From positions 372,001 to 436,000 of the forward strand of contig NZ_CP050154.1 in NCBI RefSeq assembly GCF_011617705.1: a stretch of DNA of 64,000 nucleotides. Direction: 5' to 3'. The first letter of the stretch is position 1, and the number at the start of each line of letters is the position of its first letter. The position numbers and the translations under genes are program-made. Under the pieces are notes generated by a model. The model was not told where the DNA came from. It saw only the letters and a program-made list of their open reading frames with translations, and did not search any database. The DNA comes from Brevibacterium limosum. GTDB taxonomy: Bacteria > Actinomycetota > Actinomycetes > Actinomycetales > Brevibacteriaceae. Below, in pieces: positions 52,005 through 60,211 of the stretch.

Positions 52005-52104
52005 GCCCGGGTCAGGGTGCGGGGCCGGCCAGTGGGGACTCCACCCCAGCGGGCGCTGGGACGCCAGGGTGCTCCCAGCGGCGGGCGCCAGACGCTATCG
52101 GCGC

Positions 52105-52164
52105 ATTGTTGGGTCGATCCACGGTGTTTTTACGGCGTGAAACGCCGCGGATCGACCCAACAAT
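52105..52164. terminator. Nested long palindrome between convergent genes
   Basis: Sixteen-base perfect arms (52105-52120 and 52149-52164) enclose an inner stem CGGCGT/ACGCCG (52133-52147) and a TTTTT run. It separates the YhgE gene from the convergent AAA ATPase gene, and is built like the palindrome at 40064-40131. The rest of 52005-52295 shows no gene. Confidence 0.75.
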
Positions 52165-52295
52165 CCAGCTAAACCCAGTGGGGAGGTGCTCAAGCAAGCA
52201 CCGCCGAGGTGTTGGGAACCTCCCGGGTGCAAGCTGCGCGTGGCAGCAGAGCAAGGAGTGGGGTCGTCTCTGGCATCGCGGGCGTAGGCCGCAGC

Positions 52296-53015
52296 TCAGC
52301 CGTCGAGGTAGCGCAGGTACCTCTGCGGGTCGTGGAGGAAACGGCGCCAGTGATCGACCATCTCGAGGTCCTCCCACGCGGATTCGCGCAAGCCCCAGTC
52401 GCCGACCTCGACGATCTTCGCGTTGTCGGCTCGCGCGAGGATGGGGGAGTGGGTGGCCATGACGGTCTGCAGGCCCTTCCGCTGGCGTTCGCGGATGAGC
52501 TGAAGAAGAGTCAGCGAGGCCGTGAAAGACAGCGCGCTTTCGGGCTCGTCGAGGATCCACAGTCCCAGGTCCATGAAACGGCCCGTGAGCATGTCGAGGA
52601 ACATCTCTCCGTGCGATCGATGCGCATAGTGATGGCCGCGCATCGAACCGACGCCCATGAGATAGGCCATGTTCTCGTGCATCGTCTCGGCGCGGAGGAA
52701 GAATCCGCTGCGGTTCGTCGTCGCTCCGCGCACGATCTGCAGGTGTTCACTCAGCTCGGGAGGAGCCTCGACGTGGTCGCGCACCTCCCAATCGGAGCCG
52801 CCGCCGTGAGGGAGGTCTAGGGCAGTGGCGATGGCCTCGATGATGGTCGACTTGCCGGAGCCGTTCTCGCCGACGAAGACGGTTGTGCGATCGAACTCGA
52901 AGCCGGCCAGGACGTCGCGGACGGCCGGCAGCTCACGCAGCCAGGGACTCAGCTCGGGCGGGGACAGGCCGTGCTTGGCCACTGAGCGCAGCGGCAGATC
53001 GACTCGAGGATCCAT
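52296..53015 (-). CDS. AAA/ABC-like ATPase (RecF-style)
   Basis: A 239-residue single-domain ATPase. Walker A GENGSGKSTIIEAI near residue 50, Walker B LWILDEPESALS, and the switch His in MATHSPIL are all intact, but there is no coiled coil or membrane partner. This is the small AAA_21/predicted ATPase group, often stand-alone or in nucleic-acid systems. No nuclease or second gene is adjacent. The start could also be GTG 30 bases earlier. Confidence 0.82.
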   Translation of the reverse strand: MDPRVDLPLRSVAKHGLSPPELSPWLRELPAVRDVLAGFEFDRTTVFVGENGSGKSTIIEAIATALDLPHGGGSDWEVRDHVEAPPELSEHLQIVRGATTNRSGFFLRAETMHENMAYLMGVGSMRGHHYAHRSHGEMFLDMLTGRFMDLGLWILDEPESALSFTASLTLLQLIRERQRKGLQTVMATHSPILARADNAKIVEVGDWGLRESAWEDLEMVDHWRRFLHDPQRYLRYLDG

Positions 53016-53102
53016 GTCTGCGACGGTATGTGTCGGCACTGACACCGCCCCGGATCGACCAGCAAATCGGGGGCAACGCTGCGAGTCGCACCCAGCCGCT
53101 CC

Positions 53103-53702
53103 CTATCCGAGCGCGAGCCGCACCGCGAGGATGATGAGCACGATCGCGATGAGCACGTCGAGGACCTGCCAGACCCGCGGCCGGCCCAGGTATCGGGAGA
53201 GCCCGCGGGCACCGTAGCCGATGACGAGGAACCAGCTGATCGAGCCGAGCATCGCCCCGAGGGTGAACGGCCAGACTCCGTCCGCGCCCTGTTGGTTCGC
53301 GAGGTTGCCGAGCATGACGACGGTGTCGAGGTAGACGCCCGGGTTGAGGAACGTCAGAGCCAGAGTGGTGACGATGACGGACTTGAGGGTCCGCTGATGA
53401 GTGTCAGCCTTCAGCCCGGTGGCTTCGCGCGCCGATTTCAGGCTCGTCCACGCGAACCACAGCAGGTAGGCCACGCCCAGCCAACGCAGGACCTCTAGCG
53501 CCCATGGCGCGAGCAGCACGATCGCCCCGATTCCCACTGTGCCCGCACCGATGAGCAGGACGTCGGCGACGATGCAGATCGTGACGACGACGCCGAGGTG
53601 CTCACGCCGGATCCCCTGTCGCAGCAGGAGGGCGTTCTGCGGGCCGACGGCGATGATGAGCGACCAGCCGGTGAGGAGTCCGGTGACGAGATGAGTGAGC
53701 AC
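53103..53702 (-). CDS. lysE: LysE-type amino-acid exporter
   Basis: A 199-residue, six-helix exporter of the LysE family that expels basic amino acids such as lysine and arginine. The opening LLTGWSLIIAVGPQNALLLRQG is diagnostic, and the length is normal. The start is GTG 53702; TAATCT seven bases upstream suggests a leaderless transcript. Divergent from a LysG/ArgP-type regulator gene over 70 bases, the classical arrangement. Confidence 0.9.
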   Translation of the reverse strand: MLTHLVTGLLTGWSLIIAVGPQNALLLRQGIRREHLGVVVTICIVADVLLIGAGTVGIGAIVLLAPWALEVLRWLGVAYLLWFAWTSLKSAREATGLKADTHQRTLKSVIVTTLALTFLNPGVYLDTVVMLGNLANQQGADGVWPFTLGAMLGSISWFLVIGYGARGLSRYLGRPRVWQVLDVLIAIVLIILAVRLALG

Positions 53703-53749
53703 GGACTCAAGATTAAAGACTGACTCGGCGTAAGAAAAACAACAGAATA

Positions 53750-53762
53750 TGCATCTGATGCA
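53750..53762. promoter_or_regulatory. LysG-type operator
   Basis: TGCATC-T-GATGCA, a perfect dyad in the 70-base spacer between lysE and the regulator gene, placed as a LysR-type binding site would be. Confidence 0.6.
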
Positions 53763-53772
53763 CAATTGCTTC

Positions 53773-54672
53773 ATGAACATCGATCACGTCAAAGCGCTCG
53801 CTGCCGCCGTCGACGAAGGCACCGTCGAGGGGGCGGCCTTCGTCCTCGGCATCACCGCCTCGGCGGCGAGCCAGCGCATTCGCACGCTCGAGTCCCGCCT
53901 CGGGCAGGTGCTCATCCGACGGGCGAACCCGATCACCGTCACCGAGGCGGGGCAGGCGATCCTCCGCTACGCTCGGCAGGTCGAACTGCTCGAGTCCGAG
54001 GCGCTCGATCGGCTGCACGGCATCGACGCCGATTCCCTCGGGCCGGGTGGATCCGGTGACGGGCGACGGGAGCCCACCGTGCTGAGGGTGGGTGTGAACG
54101 CCGATTCGATGTCGACGTGGTTCCGCCCGATCTTCGCCGAGGCGGCCGGCTGGGACGATGTCGTCCTCCGCGTCGAGATGGTCGACCAGGATAAAGCCCT
54201 GCCGCTGCTGGCATCCGGAGAGGTGCTCGGCACGATCACCTCGACGGCGACCGGCGGGTACGGGACGACGGTCGTCGAGCTCGGGACGATGCGCTACGTC
54301 GCTGTGGCCGAGCGCTCTCTGTTGGACCGGCATTCCACTGGCGCCGAGGCGGATCTGACGCGACTGCCGATGGTGAACTTCGGGCAGGACGACGACCTGC
54401 AGTTCGAGTTCCTCCGCCGCTGTGGTGTCGACGGCCGGCCGCCGATGTCGGTCGTGCCGGGGTCAGCGGAGTTCGCAGCCGCAGTGGAGGCAGGCCTCGG
54501 ATGGGGGATGGTGCCGGTCATGCAGCTCGACGGGCTCGAAGCCGACCTCGTCGAGATCGGTGAGAACCCGTATATTGACGTCCCACTGTATTGGCACCAC
54601 TGGAAATTGGCCTCTGACAAGCTGGCCCGACTCACCGCGGCGCTGCGCCGTGCGGCCGCCGCCATGCGGTGA
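53773..54672 (+). CDS. lysG: LysG/ArgP-type LysR regulator of lysE
   Basis: A 299-residue LysR-family activator. The N-terminal helix-turn-helix (residues 3-60) has the ArgP-like form FVLGITASAASQRIRTLESRLG, followed by the effector domain, including GLGWGMVPVMQ near the end. Members bind lysine or arginine and activate the divergent lysE exporter. An in-frame start 24 bases earlier exists but would cover the operator. Confidence 0.92.
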   Translation: MNIDHVKALAAAVDEGTVEGAAFVLGITASAASQRIRTLESRLGQVLIRRANPITVTEAGQAILRYARQVELLESEALDRLHGIDADSLGPGGSGDGRREPTVLRVGVNADSMSTWFRPIFAEAAGWDDVVLRVEMVDQDKALPLLASGEVLGTITSTATGGYGTTVVELGTMRYVAVAERSLLDRHSTGAEADLTRLPMVNFGQDDDLQFEFLRRCGVDGRPPMSVVPGSAEFAAAVEAGLGWGMVPVMQLDGLEADLVEIGENPYIDVPLYWHHWKLASDKLARLTAALRRAAAAMR

Positions 54673-54686
54673 GCACTTGAACATCA

Positions 54687-55154
54687 TCAGGCGCAGCCGT
54701 TGTCATGCCCCGACTCGGCGTAGCGTTTCATTGATGCGAGCAACTGGGCGGGTGCCAACATGAAACGCGGCTCGAGCTCTTCCCAGCCCGGTTCCTTTGC
54801 CTGCTTGCTGTAGGCAACGTGCGCTGCATCGATGGGTATCGATTCGTCGTTCCCTCGGCCGTCTTCGCCCATGAGTGAGAGGTGATAGATCCACGTGGAG
54901 CCATCTGCTTCTGTGTGGCGAAACGTCGCTTCGAACACTTGCCGCTCCGCTGGGAGACTCTCCTGCAATTCGTCCGGCCGGCTGTTGAGCATGTTCATCC
55001 ACTCGTCAAATGTCTCTTCTTGACCAGGTCGAATTCGGGATCGACTCAGTTCAAGCCGCATGCCCTTCGGGACGGAAGCCGGCATCGGAAACCCGCTGAA
55101 GTCGCGCGGGGTAGGGGTGAAAGGCATCTGGAATGATTGTTCAACATTGGACAT
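54687..55154 (-). CDS. DUF6176-like protein
   Basis: A 155-residue soluble protein. The middle reads RLELSRSRIRPGQEETFDEWM, then a Phe/Tyr-rich strand (ATFRHTEADGSTWIYHLSLM), a pattern matching DUF6176, whose role is unknown. It converges on lysG, with 14 bases between stops. Base composition falls from here into the next 600 bases. Confidence 0.7.
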   Translation of the reverse strand: MSNVEQSFQMPFTPTPRDFSGFPMPASVPKGMRLELSRSRIRPGQEETFDEWMNMLNSRPDELQESLPAERQVFEATFRHTEADGSTWIYHLSLMGEDGRGNDESIPIDAAHVAYSKQAKEPGWEELEPRFMLAPAQLLASMKRYAESGHDNGCA

Positions 55155-55785
55155 GGTTCCAACTTAACGCTTTGATCCGGTGGTGCCCTTGCAGTCATCC
55201 GAAATACCTGAGACACGGAGTGCGTATTGTGCGATGTGGATTCGACGGAGGAGCAAGCCGCGATTCTCTATGAGGACCGTGAGTTCCTTGGTGTCGTCCT
55301 TCTTCGGCCGATGGCCAATTCATCTCCTCTTGTTTCCTCGATTGCACTACGACGATGTACCTGGCTACCTGACCTCAGAACCGGAATCAGCTGGTCAACC
55401 TATGCAAACCGCGTCCTGTGGTGGCCGACTATGGACCGCGAAGTAGAGGATTTCGGATAACTTGGAACTTTTGACCAGACGCCAACCAACCGATATTTCA
55501 TCCCCATCTTCACTTATTGGGCGGAGCGCAACTGCAAGATTGCCTAGCGTGAAGCTGACGCTCTCAGCAGGTTACCCAGCCATCTAAGTTGACTGCTTCG
55601 GCCGCAGCCATGCGGTCAGTCTCGGCCGAGGGCCAGCCGCTCATCGTTGAGCCGGTTCTCGGCCCACTGGGTGGACGAAATGGTCACGGAAGACCGTGCA
55701 GAGCGGGACCAGAATGACCACCCAAGAATCTCTTTGGGCCACCCGGGATGCTTGCTGCTCGGGCACGAAGTGGCGGATCGGCCGC
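55155..55785. other. AT-richer gap with possible gene remnant
   Basis: The longest stretch without a convincing gene (about 630 bases) and visibly lower in GC (for example 55455-55530). A 74-codon frame at 55236-55460 reads DSTEEQAAILYEDREFLGVVL at first and later NRVLWWPTMDREVEDFG, which could be a small unrecognised protein or a frame-shifted remnant. Toward 55785 several frames read like truncated coding sequence on the minus strand but none has a recognisable domain. Looks like a scar of a past insertion or deletion. Confidence 0.4.
55236..55460 (+). CDS. Possible small protein or gene remnant
   Basis: About 74 residues from GTG 55236 (TTG 55227 is also possible). The first third looks like ordinary protein, the rest is poor in typical features. 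No ribosome binding site. No family recognised; weak call given so the gap is not left undescribed. Confidence 0.25.
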   Translation: MDSTEEQAAILYEDREFLGVVLLRPMANSSPLVSSIALRRCTWLPDLRTGISWSTYANRVLWWPTMDREVEDFG

Positions 55786-56388
55786 TCAGGAGCTGAGGAG
55801 CTTGTCGATCGTCCATCTCACCTGCTCATGTGCGGCGTCGACGGTCATGGTTCCGGGGGAGATGATCGAATGCAGTGCGATGCCGTCGATGGAGGTGAAG
55901 AGCGCCTTCGCGATGGGGGCCACCTCGGCGGGGTCGACGTGCCCCTCCTCAGCGAGCAGATTCAGCCACCGATGCAGGCTGTCATATGTGACCTGGTGAC
56001 CGTGCTCGAGGAGCCGGCGGGACACGGCCCGCTTCTCGGCCCCGAGGGCATGCAGGTGCATGGAGAACCAGGTTTCGAGCTGCACGTCCCGATGCTCATG
56101 GGTCGGCAGGAACTGCGCACAGCATTCATAGAGCCGGTCGGCCGGGTCGAGGGCCGTATCGGCGATGGAGAAGTCATTGATGACGGTGTCGATGGATTTC
56201 AGCGCGACCGCCTCGTGGAGGTCGGACTGTGAGGGGAAGTAGTGGCGCAGGGTCGACGGGCCGACTCCTGCTTCCTTGGCCACGGCACGCACACTGAGGT
56301 TCGCCTGCCCGGGTTGCGACCCCTCGGCCAGTCGGATGGCCGCGGCGATGATCTCATCTCGCTTCGACAACCGAACTCCTCGCTTCAT
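55786..56388 (-). CDS. TetR family regulator
   Basis: A 200-residue TetR repressor. Helix-turn-helix at about residues 26-52 (LSVRAVAKEAGVGPSTLRHYF). Divergent from the small multidrug exporter gene; a dyad in the spacer overlaps a -10-like sequence for this gene. The C-terminal domain is of the common type that binds hydrophobic cations, but the ligand is unknown. ATG 56388; an in-frame TTG six bases earlier is less likely. Confidence 0.9.
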   Translation of the reverse strand: MKRGVRLSKRDEIIAAAIRLAEGSQPGQANLSVRAVAKEAGVGPSTLRHYFPSQSDLHEAVALKSIDTVINDFSIADTALDPADRLYECCAQFLPTHEHRDVQLETWFSMHLHALGAEKRAVSRRLLEHGHQVTYDSLHRWLNLLAEEGHVDPAEVAPIAKALFTSIDGIALHSIISPGTMTVDAAHEQVRWTIDKLLSS

Positions 56389-56414
56389 TGACAACGATGC
56401 TTTCGCTCAGTGTA

Positions 56415-56429
56415 TAGTACGTTGTACTA
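56415..56429. promoter_or_regulatory. TetR operator dyad
   Basis: TAGTAC-GTT-GTACTA, perfect six-base arms in the 129-base divergent spacer; GTACTAGTAC overlaps it on the right. Lies on the TACTAT -10-like sequence of the TetR gene. Confidence 0.65.
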
Positions 56430-56517
56430 GTACGGTGTGCCAAGGCGTCGACGCGGCGCGGCAGGAACAGTGTGCTGACCCGACCAGAGGACCCGAACGG
56501 AAGAAGAGAGAGCCCTC

Positions 56518-56991
56518 ATGATCGACAGTCTGCAGGAATTCGCCGGAAACTTTCCCGACTGGCTGCAGTGGGCGGGCGTTCTGCTCGTCTCCGCCATTCC
56601 GTTCGTCGAGTCGTACTTCGGCTCTGTCATCGGTGTTGCCATCGGCTTGCATCCCGTGGTCGCCATCCTCGTGGCCGTCATCGGCAATGTCGTCTCGATG
56701 CTCGCCTTCGTCTACGGGGCCGGTGCCATTCGTGACAGGGCGACGAAGAACAAGGAATCTGATGAGTCGCCGAAACGGCAGCGGCTCAAGCGCATGTTCG
56801 ACAAGTTCGGCGTGCCGGGGGTCTCGCTGCTCGGCCAGACTCTCCTGCCGTCGCAGATCACCTCGTCGGCGATGGTCGGCTTCGGCGCCAACCGCAACGT
56901 CGTGGCCTTCTGGCAGGTCATCTCGATCATCCTCTGGGGCGTCCTCTTCGGTGTGCTCGCCACCCTGGGCATCGAGTACGCACTGCGCTGA
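56518..56991 (+). CDS. Small multidrug export protein family
   Basis: A 157-residue membrane protein of the PF06695 type, with three to four helices (about 17-38, 42-68, 125-150) and a cytosolic Lys/Arg-rich loop (DESPKRQRLKRMFDKFG). The family name is historical and transport has rarely been shown. Controlled, by position, by the divergent TetR gene. ATG 56518 is preceded by a GAAGAAGAGAGAG purine run. Confidence 0.82.
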   Translation: MIDSLQEFAGNFPDWLQWAGVLLVSAIPFVESYFGSVIGVAIGLHPVVAILVAVIGNVVSMLAFVYGAGAIRDRATKNKESDESPKRQRLKRMFDKFGVPGVSLLGQTLLPSQITSSAMVGFGANRNVVAFWQVISIILWGVLFGVLATLGIEYALR

Positions 56992-57030
56992 AGCTCGGGC
57001 GGCCGGTCCGGTCGTGTCAGGGCCTCCGCA

Positions 57031-57036
57031 TAGACT
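57031..57036 (+). promoter_or_regulatory. -10 hexamer of a leaderless promoter
   Basis: TAGACT exactly 6 bases before the RecQ ATG at 57043, with no ribosome binding site; same word and spacing as at 24648. Confidence 0.5.
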
Positions 57037-57042
57037 GGGCCC

Positions 57043-59217
57043 ATGACGGAATCCACCCCGACATCCTGGCCTGAGAGCACGCACGCAAACGGTTCTGCCC
57101 CCGAGACTCCCATCTCCACGGACCGTGCTGGGGACGACTTCGCCGCCTCCGCGCAGTTGATACTGACCGAGCTGACCGCAGACCCGAGCGCGCAGTTCCG
57201 CGACGGCCAGCTCGAGGCGATCCGTGACCTCGTCCAAGGCAGAAAACGCGTCCTCGTCGTCCAACGCACAGGGTGGGGCAAGTCGGCCGTGTACTTCGTC
57301 GCCACCCGCATGCTCCGGGCCGCCGGCACCGGCCCCAGCCTCATCATCTCCCCGCTGTTGGCGCTCATGCGCGACCAGATCGCCGCAGCCGAACGCGCCG
57401 GAGTCCGTGCCGCCAGCCTCAACTCCTCGAACGTCACCGAATGGGACTCGGTGCTCGAGGACCTCAAGGCCGGCAGCCTCGACGTCCTCCTCGTCTCCCC
57501 GGAGCGGCTGAACAATCCGCAGTTCCGCGACGAGGTGCTGCCGCAGCTGCTGAGATTCCTCGGCCTCATCGTCGTCGACGAGGCCCACTGCATCTCCGAT
57601 TGGGGCCATGACTTCCGCCCCGACTACCGCCGCATCGGCCGGATCCTGTCCGAACTGCCTCGCGACACCCCGGTGCTCGCGACGACCGCGACCGCGAACT
57701 CCCGTGTCGTCACCGACGTCGCCGAGCAGCTCGGCGACGACACCACCGTCGTCCGCGGTGAACTCGCCCGTGATTCCCTGCGTCTTGGCGTCCTGCCCGG
57801 ACTCGACGCCAGTGCCCGCATCGCCTGGCTGGCTTCGCACCTCAACGACTTCACCGGGTCCGGGATCGTCTACACGCTCACCGTCTCCGCAGCCGAGGAC
57901 ATCACCCGAATGCTGCGCGAACAGGGCCACGAGGTCCGCGCCTATACAGGCCGGACCGATGCCGAAGAGCGCGCGGAACTCGAGCAGCAGCTCAAGGACA
58001 ATCGGCTCAAGGCTCTGGTGGCCACCTCGGCGCTGGGAATGGGATTCGACAAACCCGACCTCGGTTTCGTCATCCACATCGGCGCGCCCTCCTCAGCCGT
58101 GGCTTACTACCAGCAGGTCGGTCGCGCCGGGCGCGCCACGGACTCCGCCGATGTCCTCGTGCTGCCCGGTGCAGAAGACGAACAGATCTGGGAGTACTTC
58201 GCGACTGCGTCGATGCCGAACCAGGACGACGCGAACGCCGTGCTCGCAGCCCTCGCCGAGGTGGACGGCCCCTTGTCCGTGGCCCGCTTGGAGACGCTGG
58301 TCGGAACCAAACGCTCCCGCCTGACCCTGCTGCTCAAGACCCTCGAAGTCGAAGACGCAGTATCGAAGGTCAAGGGCGGATACGTCTCGACCGGGATGGG
58401 GTGGACCTACGACCGGGAACGCTATGAGAAGGTCGCGGCCGTCCGAGCCGAAGAGGCCCAGGCCATGCTCGATTATGAGGCGACCAGTCAGTGTCGGATG
58501 GAGTTCCTCATCCGCCAGCTCGACGATCCCGACCCACAGCCGTGCGGTCGCTGCGACAACTGTGCCGGTGTGTGGTTCTCCGCCGAGATCTCCGAGGAAC
58601 AGCGTCAGGCCGCGGCCGGGAACCTCCACAAGATCGGTCTGCCCATCGAACCGCGCAGCACTTGGCCCAGCGGCCTGGCTAACATCGGTCTCCCGCTCAA
58701 GGGGCGGATCCCCGCCGAAGAACTCGCCGAGGAGGGGCGTGCGATCGCCCGCCTGTCCGACCTCGGGCAGGGGCAGAGCCTGCGATCGTTCCTCGCCCCC
58801 GATGCTCCCGATGCCGAGGTGCCCGGCCAGATCGGCAAATGGTGCCTCGAGGTGCTCGGGCAGTGGAACTGGACAACCCGCCCCGAAGTGGTCGTGTCGA
58901 TCCCGAGCAGCCGTCGTCCCGTGACCGTGCGGTCCCTGGCGGCGAACCTTGCTGCCGCCGGTCGGCTCCTCGACGGCGGTGAGCTGCTGCAGGTCGGCGA
59001 CCACGGCACACCGGACGTCAACAGCGCCTTCCGCGTCAAAGACTTGTTTGAGGTCTTCGTCGTTCCGCCCGAGGTCGAGGAAGCGGTGGCCGGGAAGTCG
59101 GTGCTTCTCGTCGATGACGAGGTCGTCTCCCGATGGACGATGACGATCTGCGCCAGGCTGCTGCGCAAGGCCGGAGCCACCTCGGTGCTGCCATTCGCAC
59201 TGGCACTGCGGGCCTGA
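57043..59217 (+). CDS. recQ: RecQ-family DNA helicase with phosphoribosyltransferase-like tail
   Basis: A 724-residue superfamily-2 helicase that unwinds DNA 3' to 5'. Walker A QRTGWGKS (about 74-81), DEAH 179-182, SALGMGFDKPD and YYQQVGRAGRA (helicase motifs V and VI), and four zinc Cys at 484, 501, 504 and 507. After this there is no HRDC domain; instead residues about 590-724 end in VLLVDDEVVSRWTMT (from 687), matching the PRPP-binding loop of type I phosphoribosyltransferases, except that the usual Thr-Gly is altered. The first 40 residues are unstructured. Confidence 0.88.
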   Translation: MTESTPTSWPESTHANGSAPETPISTDRAGDDFAASAQLILTELTADPSAQFRDGQLEAIRDLVQGRKRVLVVQRTGWGKSAVYFVATRMLRAAGTGPSLIISPLLALMRDQIAAAERAGVRAASLNSSNVTEWDSVLEDLKAGSLDVLLVSPERLNNPQFRDEVLPQLLRFLGLIVVDEAHCISDWGHDFRPDYRRIGRILSELPRDTPVLATTATANSRVVTDVAEQLGDDTTVVRGELARDSLRLGVLPGLDASARIAWLASHLNDFTGSGIVYTLTVSAAEDITRMLREQGHEVRAYTGRTDAEERAELEQQLKDNRLKALVATSALGMGFDKPDLGFVIHIGAPSSAVAYYQQVGRAGRATDSADVLVLPGAEDEQIWEYFATASMPNQDDANAVLAALAEVDGPLSVARLETLVGTKRSRLTLLLKTLEVEDAVSKVKGGYVSTGMGWTYDRERYEKVAAVRAEEAQAMLDYEATSQCRMEFLIRQLDDPDPQPCGRCDNCAGVWFSAEISEEQRQAAAGNLHKIGLPIEPRSTWPSGLANIGLPLKGRIPAEELAEEGRAIARLSDLGQGQSLRSFLAPDAPDAEVPGQIGKWCLEVLGQWNWTTRPEVVVSIPSSRRPVTVRSLAANLAAAGRLLDGGELLQVGDHGTPDVNSAFRVKDLFEVFVVPPEVEEAVAGKSVLLVDDEVVSRWTMTICARLLRKAGATSVLPFALALRA

Positions 59218-59239
59218 GGTCGCGGGCACGACAGCGAAG

Positions 59240-59296
59240 ACCGCTGCGGCGACGATCTCCCCGAGCCCCAGGCTGAGGAACCGTCGCCGCAGCGGT
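59240..59296. terminator. Long two-way terminator palindrome
   Basis: Fifteen-base perfect arms (59240-59254 and 59282-59296) with a 27-base loop between the recQ gene and the convergent VOC gene. Confidence 0.75.
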
Positions 59297-59382
59297 TCAA
59301 ATCGCTCGGTGGCGGTCATGGTCGCTTCAGCGACTGCCGCGCTGCAGCCGACTGGAACGGTGCCGGGCCGCCTTCGGGACGG

Positions 59383-60144
59383 TCACGGGTTCTGCTGCAG
59401 CTGGAACGTCGCCCCTTCCGGATCGGTGACCGTGACGATGCGACCGTACGGGGAGTCTTCGGGACCGGCGAGCACCTTGCCGCCGAGCTCGGTGACCTTC
59501 GCTGCCGCAGCATCGGCGTCTTCGACGTTGAAGTAGGTGCGCCAAAAGGAATTCTGCACCCACTCGCTGGCATCGCAGATTCCGGCCACAGCATCGTCAC
59601 CGTCGCCGTGCGTTGAGTACGGGAAGCCTTCCATCGGGGTGATGTCGAAGGAGAAGACCTTGCCGTAGAACTCGTTCGCGCCCTGGTAGTTCGTCGTCAT
59701 GAGTTCGAACCACACGGGAGTTCCCGGGGTGAGCGGAGTGTCGAAGCCGGAGAACTCTCCGGGCTGCCACATACCGATGGGCGAACCGGTCGGATCGACG
59801 ACGACGGCCATCTGGCCGAGCGGGCCGACGGGCATGGGGCCGACGACATCCGCGGCACCGGCGGCCAGCGCGGCCTGGTGGGTTCCGGCGATATCGGCAG
59901 TGTGGAGGTAGGTCGACCAGGCCGTGGGCATCTCCGGGCTCGGGGTGCCGTCCATGTTCATGGCTCGCATGGCGCCGCCGACGGCATTGCCGTCCTTCGT
60001 GATCATGTTGTAGTGGCCGAAGTCGGGGCCCTGGTCGGTGAATTCCCAGCCGAAGAGCTGGTTGTAGAAGTTCTGGGCGGCTTCGAAGTCCTGGCAGACA
60101 TAGTCGATCCAGATCGGCTGGCCTTCGCGGGGGCTGGCGGGCAT
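59383..60144 (-). CDS. Two-domain VOC (glyoxalase-like) protein
   Basis: A 253-residue protein made of two vicinal-oxygen-chelate halves: the first opens IWIDYVCQDFEAAQNFYNQL, the second VWFELMTTNYQGANEFYGKV, each followed by the DP-x-G turn (DPTGSPIGMWQ, DPEGATFQL). Proteins of this arrangement act as glyoxalase/bleomycin-resistance relatives or metal-free binders. Function not assignable. AGGAGA precedes the ATG. Confidence 0.87.
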   Translation of the reverse strand: MPASPREGQPIWIDYVCQDFEAAQNFYNQLFGWEFTDQGPDFGHYNMITKDGNAVGGAMRAMNMDGTPSPEMPTAWSTYLHTADIAGTHQAALAAGAADVVGPMPVGPLGQMAVVVDPTGSPIGMWQPGEFSGFDTPLTPGTPVWFELMTTNYQGANEFYGKVFSFDITPMEGFPYSTHGDGDDAVAGICDASEWVQNSFWRTYFNVEDADAAAAKVTELGGKVLAGPEDSPYGRIVTVTDPEGATFQLQQNP

Positions 60145-60211
60145 TGCGTCTCCTCTTGAGGTGGGGTGGAGGTGAGGTGCAGTTGTTCGTGCCGACAGCA
60201 GAGGGATGACC

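Noticed and set aside
56407-58077. A 556-codon open frame on the minus strand across recQ and the small exporter gene
   Set aside because: It mirrors real genes on the plus strand, has no domain, and crosses the TetR operator and gene starts; long antisense frames are expected at this GC content.
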